Positions 10,292-20,868 are shown, counted from the first letter of the stretch. The stretch is 36,107 bases of DNA from Candidatus Altimarinota bacterium (GCA_030683605.1 JAUXPL010000044.1:1-36107), one strand, 5' to 3'. Made by a program: numbers and translations. Notes: generated by a model not told the origin, from the letters alone.

Positions 10292-11620
10292 TTATAATAA
10301 TATTTCTAACAATTTTTTTTCTAAATCTTTAATTTTTACTTCTATTTGTTCTCATTTCTCTAAGTTTTTCAATTGAATAACTCATTTTTCTATTTCATCT
10401 TCTCATTGTATGATAACAAATGGTATTTTTTTATTATCAGCATATTTTATTTGTTTTTGTAGTTTAGTTTCAGAATCTAAATATATCTCAGTATTAATTC
10501 AAATATTTCTCAAAGTTTTAACAATTTGTAAATTATTTGTTAAATACTCTTCTCACATATTTAATACTAACACTTTAGAAACAGTTTTTGCTCATAATTC
10601 TATTTTTCATATATTATTTAATACTGATATAAGTCTAGATAATCAAATACTTCATCATACTCATGGATAATTATTTTTACAAAAGTTTGAAGTCAGATTT
10701 TCATATCTACCTCCTGAAGCTATACTTCACATTTCTTCTGCTCATAGTATAAAAGTCTCAAATACAGTTCAAGTATAATAATTTAATCATCTTGATATTG
10801 AAGGATTCAATTTGATAAATGATTCATCTACTCATAAATTAATTAAATTTTCATATAAATATTTCAATTCTCATAATCACTCTAATAAAGTATCATTTTG
10901 CATATTTGAAAAATATTCAAGTATTTCCATACTAGTTCTTATCTCTGATAAATTTACATATGTTAATATTTCAGAGATTTGTTCTGTTTTTAATCAAAGT
11001 TCTTCTAGCATTGGAACTATAGATTTTACTTTATCTTTTTTATCTATTATAGAAATAGTTTTTACTATATTTTCTACATCTATACTTTCTAGAAATCAAA
11101 CTAATAATTTTTTATTATTTATATTTATAACAAAATCTCAAAAATTTAATTCTTTCAGTGAATTATAGATAGTAGATAATATTTCTACATCAGCAAAAAG
11201 TGATAATTTCGCATTTCAGATAATATCAACATCAGCTTGATAAAATTCTCTATATCTTCCCTTTTGTGGCCTCTCTCATCTATAAACTTTAGCTATATGT
11301 TGCCTCTTGAATGGAAAATCCAATTCTCATTCATATTGTGCTACATATCTAGCTAAAGGAACAGTCAAATCAAAACGAAGTCATAACTCGAAATCATTTT
11401 TTTCTTCTCCTTCAGCTTTGAGTCTCTTTATACCATATATTTCATTATCATCTGCTCATTTAGAAGTCAAAGTTTCTACCCTCTCTATATTTGGAGTATC
11501 TAGAGGTGTAAATCATGACAATGAATAATTTTTTCTAATTATTTCTTTGAAATTATCCTCTATTATTTGTGCTTCTGGTAAGTTTTCATAAAATCCAGAA
11601 ATTGACTTTGGTTTTATCAT
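10292..11620 (-). CDS. hisS: Histidyl-tRNA synthetase
   Basis: This class II synthetase charges tRNA-His with histidine in the cytoplasm. Its 442 residues are close to the usual 420-430. Visible are RFDLTVPLARYVA (motif 1/2 region), FKRQHIAKVYRGERPQKGRY (motif 2), REFYQADVDIIG, SGGRYENL and the motif 3 region VGGSIGLSRL, plus a C-terminal anticodon-binding domain of about 90 residues. Several invariant glycines in motifs 2 and 3 are TGA. The start ATG at 11620 gives MIKPKSISGFYENLPEAQ, matching the family's N-terminus; an ATG 10 bases upstream is out of frame. It lies upstream of the pseudopilin-propeller gene on the same strand. Confidence 0.95.
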
Positions 11621-11801
11621 TTTTTTTCATATAAATTAAATAATTTTATGTTAAATAGATTAAGAAAATAAGCACAAAAATCAAATAAATATAAAAATAA
11701 AAATAAAATAAATAAATTAAGTATTCATATATTTGATTTTTAATATAAAATAAAGTATTATTAAATTATATATAAATATTTAAAATATAAATTTTTTAAT
11801 T
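11621..11801. other. Divergent AT-rich intergenic region
   Basis: This 181-base spacer between divergent hisS and the membrane protein gene at 11802 is almost pure A/T. It must hold promoters for both genes, but no -35/-10 pair stands out from the background and no repeat element is present. Confidence 0.5.
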
Positions 11802-13073
11802 ATGCCAAGTCCAAAAATAAATCTAACTGCAATGGTAAAGAAAAAAATCTGAGATAAAAAAACAGAACTAATAGAAGAAAAAGTAACAAGTGAAAGTGTT
11901 ACTAATACTGATGTGAATACACAAATAATTAGTGAATCAAAATTAAATGATTCAGTTTTTAAATCAAAAGAAGAAAAAGAATCAGAATTAGCAAAAAAAG
12001 AAGTTAAAGATGAAGAAATAAAAAAATCAAATGAAGAAGTAAATAAAACATCACTAATGCCAAAAATTTCTCTATCATCTATAAAAACTACTAAATCTGT
12101 AGTAGAAATAAAAGAAAAAAAAGCAAAAGATAAAATAGATGAACATGCAAGAAAAAAAGAAGAATTATTGGAAGTACTAGTAGATGAAAATAATTCTACA
12201 AATATTGATAATAATATAATTGCTAACAATATAGAACAATCTAGTTCAGAAAATAATAGTGAATCAGCTAATAAAGAAGTTATTAACACAGAAAATAATG
12301 ATGAATCATCTAATAAAGAAGATAATAATTCAGAAAATGATGATGTTATAGTTAAAACAGATGAAGAAAAATTGAAAGAATTAGAAGAGATAGAAAGAAA
12401 AATAGATGAAAAAGTAGAAGAAGAAGTAAATAAAAAAATAAAAAAATCAGATGATAATCAAAATAAAGAGATTCTTGACGATAAAGAAGAATTATTTTGA
12501 AATTATAAGTCAGAATTCATAGAAAAAGAAGACAAAATAATTGAAAAAGTAGAAACAGAAAAAAAGAAATTTACAGATAGAATAAGATTACCTAAAACTA
12601 GAGTTTTATTAGTTATAGGACTAATTCTTTTAACTATTTCTATAGTCTGAGCACTATTTAAAATTGATCCAAAAAATCACTCAATTGATATATATAAAAA
12701 TGCTATAATAAAAAATGTAGATACTATAAAAACTACTTATATAGTTAAGCCTTGGGTATTAGAAGTAATAAATATAGAATGATATAGTTTTAATACATAT
12801 TCTCAAAAACAAGTATTTAAAAAAACATCATATAAATATAATGAAATAGTTTATGATACGAAAGAAAATATGGAAATAGTAATTAACAATGAATTATTAG
12901 ATATAAAGCAAGCAGAAGAAGCTGAAAAAGCAAGAATAGCAGCTGAGCAAGCAAGAATAGCAGCTGAAAAATTGATCCAAGAACAACAATTAAAAAATAA
13001 AACATCAAAAGAAAAAATAAAAATTATTCTAAAACTAAAATACAATGAATTAATAAAATTGTATCAAAAATAA
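11802..13073 (+). CDS. Bitopic membrane protein with long charged cytoplasmic region
   Basis: The product has 423 residues. The first 260 are low-complexity and rich in Lys, Glu, Asn and Ser, probably disordered and cytoplasmic. One transmembrane helix follows a basic stretch (about residues 268-287; VLLVIGLILLTISIVGALF). Then comes a globular part of about 90 residues and a C-terminal coiled coil with a small repeat (KARIAAEQARIAAEKL). No family is recognised. It lies directly upstream of pilB - phosphatase - pilC but ends at its own terminator. A role as an inner-membrane pilus assembly or linker protein (a PilN/PilO-like position) is possible but not supported by sequence. Confidence 0.65.
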
Positions 13074-13097
13074 ACTCCTATTAAAGGAGTTTTTTTT
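13073..13097 (+). terminator. Intrinsic terminator
   Basis: Stem AACTCCT / AGGAGTT followed by eight T, immediately after the stop codon. Confidence 0.85.
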
Positions 13098-13174
13098 AAC
13101 CTCACCCTTGTCCACAGGATTCACCCACAAGGGGATCAATTCCCTCTCCTTGATGAGAGGGCTAGGGTGAGGTT
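13098..13174. repeat. Palindromic intergenic repeat
   Basis: Inverted ends AACCTCACCC / GGGTGAGGTT enclose an internal stem CCCTCTC/GAGAGGG and the shared words TTGTCCACAGGAT and CACAAGGGGAT. It lies between a terminator and pilB. It has the same ends as the copy inside the nucleotidyltransferase gene. Confidence 0.85.
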
Positions 13175-13288
13175 AAAGTAATATAATATATAATAAAACA
13201 TAGTAAATACAAAAAAGTATATTCAATTATTTTACTATTATAAAAAAGTATGATATTATTTATTAAATATAAGTTAATTTATTAAAAA

Positions 13289-14512
13289 ATGAATAACAAT
13301 TTAAACATTGATGCTCTAAAAGTCAAAAGAGATATATGAGATATTGTTGATTATATCAACAAAATGTTTACTAATGCAATTGATTTATGAGCATCAGACA
13401 TACATATAGAACCAACTGAATTTTTTCTACTTATTAGATTTCGTAAAGATGGTGATTTTTTGCTATTTGATAAATTACATACTGAAAATATTAGTAGTAT
13501 GATTACTAGACTAAAAGTATTATCAAAAATCAAAATAGATGAAAACAAAAAACCTCAAGATGGTAAAATAGTATATCTATATGAAAAAGAAAGTTTGAAT
13601 GTAGATATAAGACTTTCTACTCTACCTACAAATTATTGAGAAAAAATAGTAATGAGAATATTAAAACAAGATGAATCTCTTATTAATATTGAAGCATTAT
13701 GATTGATAGATGTTAACTTGGAAAAAGTAAGAGAATCTCTAAATAGTACATATTGAATAATATTAGTAGCATGACCTACTGGTTCGTGAAAAACTACTAC
13801 ATTATTTGGAATACTTAAAAACTTCAACCCTTTAGAATACAATATTTCTACTCTAGAAGATCCAGTAGAGTACAATATAGAATATGTAAACCAATCTCAA
13901 GTAAAACCAGAAATATGATATACATTCTCTACAGGTCTTAGAAGTCTAGTAAGACAAGATCCAGATATCATAATGGTATGAGAAATCAGAGATAAAGAAA
14001 CTGCTATTCTAGCAGTAGAAGCAGCATTGACTTGACATTTGGTATTATCAACTATACATACGAATAGTGCAGCTGCAACTGTACAAAGACTTATTAATAT
14101 GTGAGTAGAACCGTTCTTGTTAGCTTCTGCAATGAAAATGGTTATATCACAAAGACTATGAAAAAAGATATGTCCTCACTGTAAAGAAGTAGATCAAATA
14201 AAAGATATAGAAAAAAGAAAAGTAAAAGAAATACTAGGTCCAATTATAGATAAAGAAGAAATAGATAATGTAGTATTTTACCATTGAAAATGATGCGAAA
14301 AATGTTGATATACATGATATAAATGAAGAATGTGATTCCATGAAGTATTAGTTGTTTGAGAATTTATGGAACCACTAATAATTGATAAAGAAAGTGCTAA
14401 TGTAATGAGAGATGCTGCTATCAAAAACTGAATGATAACTATAACTCAAGATGCTTTATTAAAAGCTGTATTATGAGAAACAACAGTTGATGAAGCATTG
14501 AAATTAATATAA
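13289..14512 (+). CDS. pilB: Type IV pilus assembly ATPase PilB/GspE
   Basis: This hexameric ATPase powers pilus extension at the inner face of the membrane. It has 407 residues, shorter than classical PilB (about 560), because the N-terminal MshEN/N1 domain is missing; it starts at the N2 domain (DLGASDIHIEP). Visible are Walker A AGPTGSGKTTT (about 162-172, two glycines encoded by TGA), the Asp box EDPVEYN, Walker B region RQDPDIIMVGEIRD, the His box TGHLVLSTIHTN, and the zinc cysteines CPHC (about 295) and CEKC (about 336) that mark GspE/PilB rather than PilT. The SpoIIE-type phosphatase gene follows 16 bases downstream, then pilC. Confidence 0.93.
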
Positions 14513-14528
14513 TTCTAATTTAAATAAA

Positions 14529-16445
14529 ATGTTTGGTCTTTTTAAAAATAAAAATGTCGATACTGGAAATATAAAACAATTTGATAGCGCTTTAAAAGCT
14601 ATCGAAATTTTCATTATGCTTTCAGAATGGGAAAAATGAAAAAAAGCACTAAAAGAAATAGAATTCAAAGAAAAAGATTCTTTATCAATAGTATTGGAAA
14701 AAATAGATCAAATGGATGATAAAGACTGAGTAAATGAAAAAGAAAAAATAAGATTAACAAATGAATTAAAAAAGAAACAAAAAAAATTAAATGATTTATA
14801 TGAAATATTAGAAAAAAAAGAAGAAAAATATAATCAAAATGTTGATGCAGAGAGATTCAAAATCAGATTCAAAAAAATAAAAGATGAAATAGAAGTACTA
14901 ATGTGAAATAGAAAAAGTGATAATGCTCTAGCATTATTACAAAAATTCTTAGAAGAAAATGCAGAAAAACCAAGTGTAGTTAAATTTTATAACAAAGAAA
15001 AGAAACTAATAATTAAAAGTCTTGAAAAAGAAAAAAAGAAAAAAGAGGAAAAAATGAAATCTGATGCAAGATTAGAAGCAATGACATTGATATGAAAAAC
15101 TGTTAATTTAGAAGAAGAAGAAAAAAAAATAAATCCAGATGAAGAAGCTAATAAATCTATTTTTGCAAAATTGAAAGATAAAATAAATTTTTATAAAAGA
15201 ATTAAAGAAAGAGTAAGAAAAAAGAAATTATTAGATGAAATAAATCTACTTATAGAAGAAGATTCAAAAATAAAAAATGACTTAGCAGCAAGAAAACTAG
15301 CTAATATACATAAATGATTAGTAAAAGAATTATCAAGTAACAAAATGCTATGATATGAACTTTATTGAAAAATACTATGAGCGGATAAGATATCTTGAGA
15401 TACATTTGGTTTCGTAGAAAATGATAATAAATATAATTTCTTTTTATGAGATGCTACTTGACATGGTATTAGAGCTTGATTTATTATTACATTATTAAGT
15501 AGATTATTCAATAAATATGTAAAAGATTCTAGTTTATCTCAGTTAACTTATGAAATAAATAACTGATTAAAACAAGATTTAAAATCTAGAAATTTCATTA
15601 CTTGAATATTTTTTGAAATATATAAACAAGATATTTCAACTCTAAATTATGTATGAATGGGGCATGAACCAATGCTTATTTTTAGAAAAAAGACTTCAGA
15701 AGTAGAGAGATTAATACCAGGTTGATTAGCAGCCTGAATCAGACTAATAAATAAACCAACAGATATAAAAGTAAAAACTATTAATTTAAATGATTGAGAT
15801 GTACTACTGACATATAGTGATTGAATAGTAGAAAGTAAAGATTTTGAATGACAATTTTACTCTATAACAAAATTGGAACAATTATTTAATCATGCATGTA
15901 AAACTCAAGCTGATATAAATTCAATTTATGAATATTTGATAGAAGATCTGAAATCATTTAGATGATGAGCAAATTTTGATGATGATGTAAGTTTGTTATT
16001 AGTTAAAAGAGATTCTAGAAAAGATATAATTGATGCATCTTCTAAATATATACAAGAATTAAAAGCAAAAGAATGATTAAAAAGTAGTGATATAAGAAAA
16101 TTGAAATGAAAAACTATAGAAGATATAGATAAAGAATTAGAAGTACTAAAAAAGAAAAAAGAAACAGAAAGAATTATTAAAAGTCTAGAATGATTGTATT
16201 ATACTTGAGAAATATTAAAACTAAAACAAGAAGCAATCAGATATATCAAAGAATGATATATAGATAAAAAAATAAATTTCTATCTAAAAAAAGCTATAGA
16301 TAATGAGAAATCTTACAAAGTAGAACAAAAAAATCAAAAAGTAGTAAACAAATACAATATACTAGAAGAATTACTTAAAAAATGAGATTACGATACTGTT
16401 ATAAGTGAAGCAGAAGAAATAATAAGTAAAGATGGGAATATGTAA
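14529..16445 (+). CDS. PP2C/SpoIIE-type serine phosphatase in the pilus operon
   Basis: This 638-residue protein appears cytoplasmic, with no membrane segment. Residues 1-270 are strongly charged and helical, probably coiled coil or TPR-like. Residues about 283-490 form a PPM/PP2C phosphatase of the SpoIIE/RsbU type: GADKISGD, FFLGDATGHGIRAGF, YVGMGHEPMLIF, DGDVLLTYSDGIVES and NFDDDVSLLLV, with the metal-binding aspartates in place. The C-terminal 150 residues are again helical and charged. The gene lies between pilB (16-base gap) and pilC (24-base gap), so it is very likely co-expressed with them and may dephosphorylate a protein governing pilus extension. That role is inferred; no partner kinase or STAS protein is in the window. 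Confidence 0.85.
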
Positions 16446-16469
16446 ACTTTAATAATTTAAACACACATT

Positions 16470-17684
16470 ATGTTTTGAAACAGCTTCTATGATAAATACT
16501 GAAATTTCAACAACCAAAAGTTTGTTGCTATTTTGGAAAAAGCTAGAAAAGCAAAAAGAAATAAACAGATGCACAAATCAGGTAAAATTAATTTCGAAAT
16601 TACCTTATTTGAAAGTGTTTCAAAAAAAGATGTTTGGTGATTTATTAATAAATTCTCAATTTTTGTTAATTCTTGAATTGATGTAAAATGAGCACTGTGA
16701 ATCCTAGTAAAACAAGTAAAAAATCCGTATCTAAAAAGAATAGTAAGTGAAATGAAAGAAAATATTAATCACTGAATAAGTATAAGTGAAACAATGAATG
16801 AATATCCAAAAGTATTTGATTCATTGACAACAGCTCTAGTATGAGTATGAGAAAAAACATGACAATTAGGTAAAATACTTATAGAACTAGATCAAAATCT
16901 ATTAGAAAATATAGAATTAAAATGAAAAGTAAAATGAGCAATGATATATCCGATGATATTGTTATGATTAACTATCACCATGGTAATATTTATGATGATA
17001 TTCATAGTACCTAGAATTACAGCAGCATTTGAAAAATCATGAACAGCTCTACCAGCTCTTACACAATTCATAGTTTGAGTATCAAATTTCTTTATGAATG
17101 ATTATCTAAAACTTATTTTATGAGTTATATGATTAGTATTAGTTATTAGAATGATAAACTCAACATATGTATGAAAAATGTGATTTGCTAAAATGTTTAC
17201 AAAAATGCCAATATTCTGATATGTAGTAAAACAATCAAATATAGTATTTTTCATCAAATCATTTACAATTCTATTAGATTCATGAGTATTATTACTAGAA
17301 TCACTTAAAACTTCTAGTAAAGTAGTACCAAACTTAGCATACAAAAAAGAGTTAATCAGAATAAAAAATGAAGTAGAAGTATGATTGACAATATCAAAAT
17401 CACTGTGATTAAATCTGGATTATGAATCAAGTGTATATTTAAATCCACTATTCCCTGAAGAATTTGCCTATGTAGTAAGTACTTGAGAAGAGACATGAAG
17501 TCTGTCTGATTCACTTAAAAAAGTATGAAATAATTACAATTGAGAATTGAAAAGATATATATGAAATATGTCGAGTATGATGGAACCAATCATCATTGTA
17601 ATAGTTTGAGCATTGGTAGGAACAATTATCGTATGAGTTATGCTTCCATTCTTTGAAATGGGTAAAATCGCAAAAAATTTATAA
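16470..17684 (+). CDS. pilC: Type IV pilus inner-membrane platform protein PilC/GspF
   Basis: This 404-residue polytopic protein carries two T2SSF domains. The first (about 65-190) has the pattern FINKFSIFVNSGIDVKGAL .. GEKTGQLGKIL followed by transmembrane helices (about 170-190 and 220-240). The second has FFIKSFTILLDSGVLLLESL .. STGEETGSLSDSL and a final helix (IIIVIVGALVGTIIVGVMLP). It couples PilB/PilT motion to pilin assembly. It is third in the pilB operon. It is extremely rich in TGA glycines, with dozens in frame. Its last 24 bases are duplicated downstream at 17831-17854, flanking a repeat element. Confidence 0.93.
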
Positions 17685-17854
17685 AAAATTCTTGTACTTA
17701 GGTGCTAACCCATCGGCTTTCAGCCACTTCCCTTGGAAAGGGAAGATAAATATCATAAAGGAAAGAGGATACAAAAGTTAAAAATGAGCCCCCTGCCTTT
17801 ATGTAAAGGTAGGGATTCAGGGAAGGAATAGTTAAAATCGCAAAAAATTTATAA
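17661..17854. repeat. Palindromic repeat complex flanked by 24-bp duplication of the pilC end
   Basis: The last bases of pilC (17661-17684) recur at 17831-17854 with one mismatch (core TAAAATCGCAAAAAATTTAT). Between them lies a repeat: 17707-17742 is a reverse copy of the two-hairpin unit found at 1 and 29306, followed by GGAAAGAGG and a second hairpin (CTGCCTTTATGTAAAGGTAGG). The geometry resembles an insertion with target-site duplication. Confidence 0.8.
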
Positions 17855-17929
17855 GAATAATAAAAAATTTGAACAATAAAATAGTAAAAACTAATTTTAT
17901 TTTACAAATCAATGAAAATACAAAATAAA

Positions 17930-17963
17930 AAAAACTGAAAAATAAAATTTTTCAGTTTTTTTT
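17930..17963 (+). terminator. Terminator of the pilB-phosphatase-pilC operon
   Basis: Stem AAAAACTGAAAAA / TTTTTCAGTTTTT with a T-run. It lies after the repeat complex, so the repeat would be part of the operon transcript's 3' end. Confidence 0.8.
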
Positions 17964-18039
17964 ATTGATTATATCAATACTTATTATCATTATAAAAAAT
18001 ATTGTGTTTTTACTCTAATCTAAAAGATAAACAGTACTT

Positions 18040-18149
18040 TTGACTTTTATATATTGTATTTTATGATATTTATTAGGATAGAATACTATTGATTAGTCTA
18101 GCTGAAAATATACTTTTTTTTTGCAATTATATGTAGTTTCGGATAGAAT
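18040..18149 (+). promoter_or_regulatory. Candidate tandem promoters of the major pilin
   Basis: TTGACT (18040-18045) and TATGAT (18062-18067) are spaced 16 bases apart. A second pair, TTGCAA (18121-18126) and TAGAAT (18144-18149), is spaced 17. The word GGATAGAATA occurs twice, at 18076 and 18141, the second as part of the downstream -10. Either start leaves a leader of about 60-145 bases with a small stem GTCTT-aaaaa-AAGAC near 18156. Confidence 0.5.
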
Positions 18150-18216
18150 ATAGAAGTCTTAAAAAAAGACGTATTTATGAAATTTATTTTGTATTTTATT
18201 TCCTAATCATATATAA

Positions 18217-18951
18217 ATGAGAAATACAAAAAAAGCGTTTACATTAGTTGAGTTAATTGTTGTTATTACTATTTTGGCTATATTAGGTACTATCGCGTTT
18301 ATTTCTTTACAAGGTTACTCAGCTGATGCTAGAAACTCAAAAAGAACATCTGACCTAGGTAACATCCAAGGTGCTATGACTCTTAAACAAGTAGAATGAG
18401 TACCATTATTAAGTTTTATTATGGAAGATACTAATTCTGAAGTTCCTGGTATATCTTTAGCTGGTTCTGGTGTTTTAGCTGATGAATATGTTGCTGGTAC
18501 TCCTAGTTATACTGTTTTAAATGTTATTGAAAAAGATTTTAAAGATCCTAAATCTGACAAAGCATATAGAATTGGTGCTACTACTTTAGCAGGTGGAGTA
18601 TTCCAAGTTGCTGCTACTATGGAAAAAGATGGTACTCCAACTGCACAAGTTAATGGTACATTTGCTCCTAGAACTACTCAAACTTTTTCTGGTACAGCTG
18701 ATGGAACTTCTTTCTCTTTAGAAGATGCTAATGCTAATAGATTTAAAGTTGGTGATAAAGTTACTGGTGATAGAACTGTAAGTAAAGTATCTAGAGATGG
18801 TGTTACTTTAACTTTAAGTTCAGCTTACTCTGGTACTACTTTAGCTTTATTAGTTAATGAATCTGAAGGTTTAATCTATGATAGTGAAACTGCTAATACT
18901 ACTGCTACTTGAGTAGTTACTAACTTATCTACTACATTATTACCTTACTAA
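18217..18951 (+). CDS. Major type IV pilin
   Basis: The product has 244 residues with a very short leader (MRNTKKA) before FTLVELIVVITILAILGTIA: class III cleavage, glutamate at +5 and a pilin helix. It then has the DARNSKRTSDLGNIQGAM segment typical of CPR/Gram-positive pilins and a Ser/Thr/Gly-rich beta domain. Glycine is spelled GGT or GGA in about 20 of 22 positions and TGA in only two (after QVE and near the C-terminus), opposite to the surrounding genes. With the strong candidate promoters, the long leader and its own terminators, this points to a highly expressed structural subunit. There is no disulfide pair. That it is the major pilin is inferred from codon use and context. Confidence 0.85.
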
Positions 18952-18979
18952 TATATAGTAAATTTCATAAACATATCAC

Positions 18980-19040
18980 AATAAGGTCACGAACTTATTA
19001 TGAAATAGGATAAAAAAGAACCATTTTGGTTCTTTTTTTT
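18980..19040 (+). terminator. Tandem hairpins ending the pilin transcript
   Basis: A first hairpin, AATAAG / CTTATT (18980-18999), is followed by a classic terminator AAAAAAGAACC-atttt-GGTTCTTTTTT (19012-19040). The first stem may protect the 3' end of an abundant mRNA. Confidence 0.8.
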
Positions 19041-19046
19041 GGACTC

Positions 19047-19140
19047 AAACCTCTCACTTGTCCATGGGATACACCTTCGGATAAATTCTCTCCCCTTCCA
19101 GCTAAAGACTGGACACGTATCAGGGGAAAGAGGCTGCAAA
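19047..19140. repeat. Palindromic intergenic repeat, long-loop variant
   Basis: Contains ACCTCTCACTTGTCC, ACACCTTCGGATAAATTCTC and the CCCCTT..AGGGG stem, here enlarged by CCAGCTAAAGACTGG and ACACGTATC, ending GGAAAGAGGCTGCAAA. The same enlarged loop recurs at 35195-35225. It stands just upstream of hicB. Confidence 0.85.
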
Positions 19141-19209
19141 AAGTATAAAAGTTTGTTTTATTTTATAAATGATTATAATATTATTATATTATTAATTAAT
19201 TAATTGAAT

Positions 19210-19413
19210 ATGACTAACATTGAAATAATATTTGATAATGAAACTTGATATTATGATGCTATTATTTTAGAAAAATGAATTGCAACTCAATGAAAATCCC
19301 TAGATGAAGTAGTAAAAAATATTTGAGAAGCATATTCATTATCTAGAGAAAAGAGTTTTTCACTAAATAAATTTAACATATCATTTAATGAAGATACTTA
19401 TGTGAATATTTAA
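19210..19413 (+). CDS. hicB: HicB-like antitoxin
   Basis: This 67-residue protein has the HicB partial RNase H-like fold: IEIIFDNETGYYDAIILEKGIATQGKSLDEVVKNIGEA follows the family pattern of beta-strands, a G-x-A/T-x-G-x-S/T-x-D/E-E turn and a helix. No DNA-binding C-terminal domain is present, so it probably neutralises the toxin by direct binding and may not autoregulate alone. It overlaps the downstream toxin gene by 14 bases, an arrangement typical of coupled toxin-antitoxin genes. Confidence 0.75.
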
Positions 19414-19648
19414 TACCGTAAAATTTAAAATATTAGAAAAATTTATTTTATGATTATGATATAATAAATATTCTCAAGAAGGTTCACATATAAAATATAA
19501 ATATTGAAATATGTCACTTACTATTCCAAAACATAAAGAAATTTCTAGATGAACTCTAAATAATATATTTAAAATTATCAGTTTACATATCTGAATAGAT
19601 AAAAATCAAATAGAAAATAATTTCATCAGTTATTATAATAAATTTTAA
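19400..19648 (+). CDS. hicA: HicA-like mRNA interferase toxin
   Basis: The 82-residue product matches HicA, the small double-stranded-RNA-binding-fold toxin that cleaves mRNA. It shows EGSHIKYKY with the catalytic histidine region, TIPKHKEISRGTLNNIFKII (the P-H-x-E-I-x-x-G-T-L pattern), and a C-terminal helix. The start ATG lies inside the end of hicB (overlap 19400-19413), and the second codon is TGA (Gly). Order antitoxin-toxin is the reverse of classical hicAB but occurs in the family. Confidence 0.8.
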
Positions 19649-19653
19649 TTATT

Positions 19654-19681
19654 AAAAAAGAACGAGCAATCGTTCTTTTTT
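19654..19681 (+). terminator. Terminator after hicBA
   Basis: Stem AAAAAAGAACG / CGTTCTTTTTT with a 6-base loop and a T-run, 5 bases past the toxin stop. Confidence 0.85.
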
Positions 19682-19689
19682 TGTTCCTC

Positions 19690-19766
19690 ACCTCTCACTT
19701 GAATATAAAACTACATTTTCTGTAGCCTCTTTCCCCTGATAAGGGGAGAGAATTCAAGTGAGAGGT
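19690..19766. repeat. Palindromic intergenic repeat, reverse orientation
   Basis: Ends ACCTCTCACTTGAAT / ATTCAAGTGAGAGGT form a 15-base perfect outer stem. The inner part TGTAGCCTCTTTCCCCTGAT is the reverse complement of the core found at 19100-19137. With the copy at 19047 it brackets hicBA in opposite orientations. Confidence 0.85.
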
Positions 19767-19782
19767 TATTTTAAGTAATTTC

Positions 19783-20868
19783 TTATGCATTCAGACTTTC
19801 TTTAATCAACTTAGGATTATTAGAATATTTCAATCATTCTTCTTCTGTTATCAATCATAGATGAATAAGTTTTATAATATCTGTTTCTAATAATTGCATT
19901 CATTCTCTAGATCACATTTGTATCACAGAAGGAATTTGATGTAAATCATTTTCTCTTATTAGATTAGCAACTGCTGCATTTTTTACTAGTATTTCTTTTG
20001 CTAATTTTACTCATGTACCATCAGTAGTTTTTAATAATCTTTGTGAAAATACAGCTACTAGAGAATCAGCTAATTGCATTCTGATTTGATTTTTGTCTTC
20101 TCAACTGAAACTATCCAGTATTCTAGTAATTGTTTGATATGCACTTCTAGTATGCAATGTTGAAAAAACAATATGACCAGTTTCTGCTAATCTCAGAGCC
20201 ATTTCCATTTCATTTTGATTTCTCATTTCCCCGAATAATATTACTTGAGGATTTTGTCTCATCGCTCAAATTAATCATGTTTCATAATCTGGTATATCTT
20301 TACCTATTTCCTTGTGCTCTATTATAGATTTTTTATGTGGATGAACATATTCTATAGGATCTTCTATCGTGATAATATGTTTAGTATAATTACTATTTAT
20401 ATAATCTATCATTGCTGCAAGTGTAGTAGTTTTACCAGATCAAGTTGGTCACGTAACTAATATCAATCATTGTCACAGTTTGGTTACTTCTTTATAAATA
20501 TCAGGTAATCACAAATCTTCTATATCTGGAATATCAGCAGTTAATAATCTCAAAACTACCATATAATGTGTCATTTGAAAAGATACATTACACCTAAATC
20601 TCCTATCTCAATGAAAAAATGAAAAATCCAAGTTTTTTTCTTGTAAAAGTCTAGTATGTTGAACATCTGTAATAAGAGATAATGCAAAATCCATTGAATC
20701 TTTTGGTGTAAATATATCCAATCAATCATCTATTTTTATAATTTCTCATCAGATTTTTATAGCTGGATATGTTCATACAGTTATATACATATCACTTCAT
20801 TCATTATCTATCATTACTTGAAGTAATTGATCTTTTATTATATGGTCCTCAATAATTGTTTTTTCCAT
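19783..20868 (-). CDS. pilT: Type IV pilus retraction ATPase PilT
   Basis: This 361-residue hexameric ATPase drives pilus retraction. Visible are the PilT N-terminal GSDMYITVG segment, Walker A GPTGSGKTTT (about 143-152, with two TGA glycines), EDPIEYVHPHKKS, the PilT feature HKEIGKD, AMRQNPQVILFGEMRN (Walker B) and the His box TGHIVFSTLHTRSA. The zinc cysteines of PilB are absent and the C-terminus is short, as expected for PilT. It is monocistronic, convergent to hicBA and distant from pilB, as is common. It provides the retraction partner of PilB/PilC encoded upstream. Confidence 0.93.

Noticed and set aside
11780-12289. 169-residue minus-strand open frame
   Set aside because: Antisense to the Lys/Glu-rich protein gene at 11802-13073; hydrophobic Phe/Ser-rich translation is the expected complement of Lys/Glu codons.
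13775-13795. GGTTCG-containing stretch resembling a tRNA T-loop
   Set aside because: It is the Walker A coding sequence of pilB and no cloverleaf can be formed around it.
13289-14512. Truncated pilB because of its short length
   Set aside because: The start is followed directly by a complete N2 domain, and all catalytic and zinc motifs are present; short PilB proteins without the N1 domain are a natural form.
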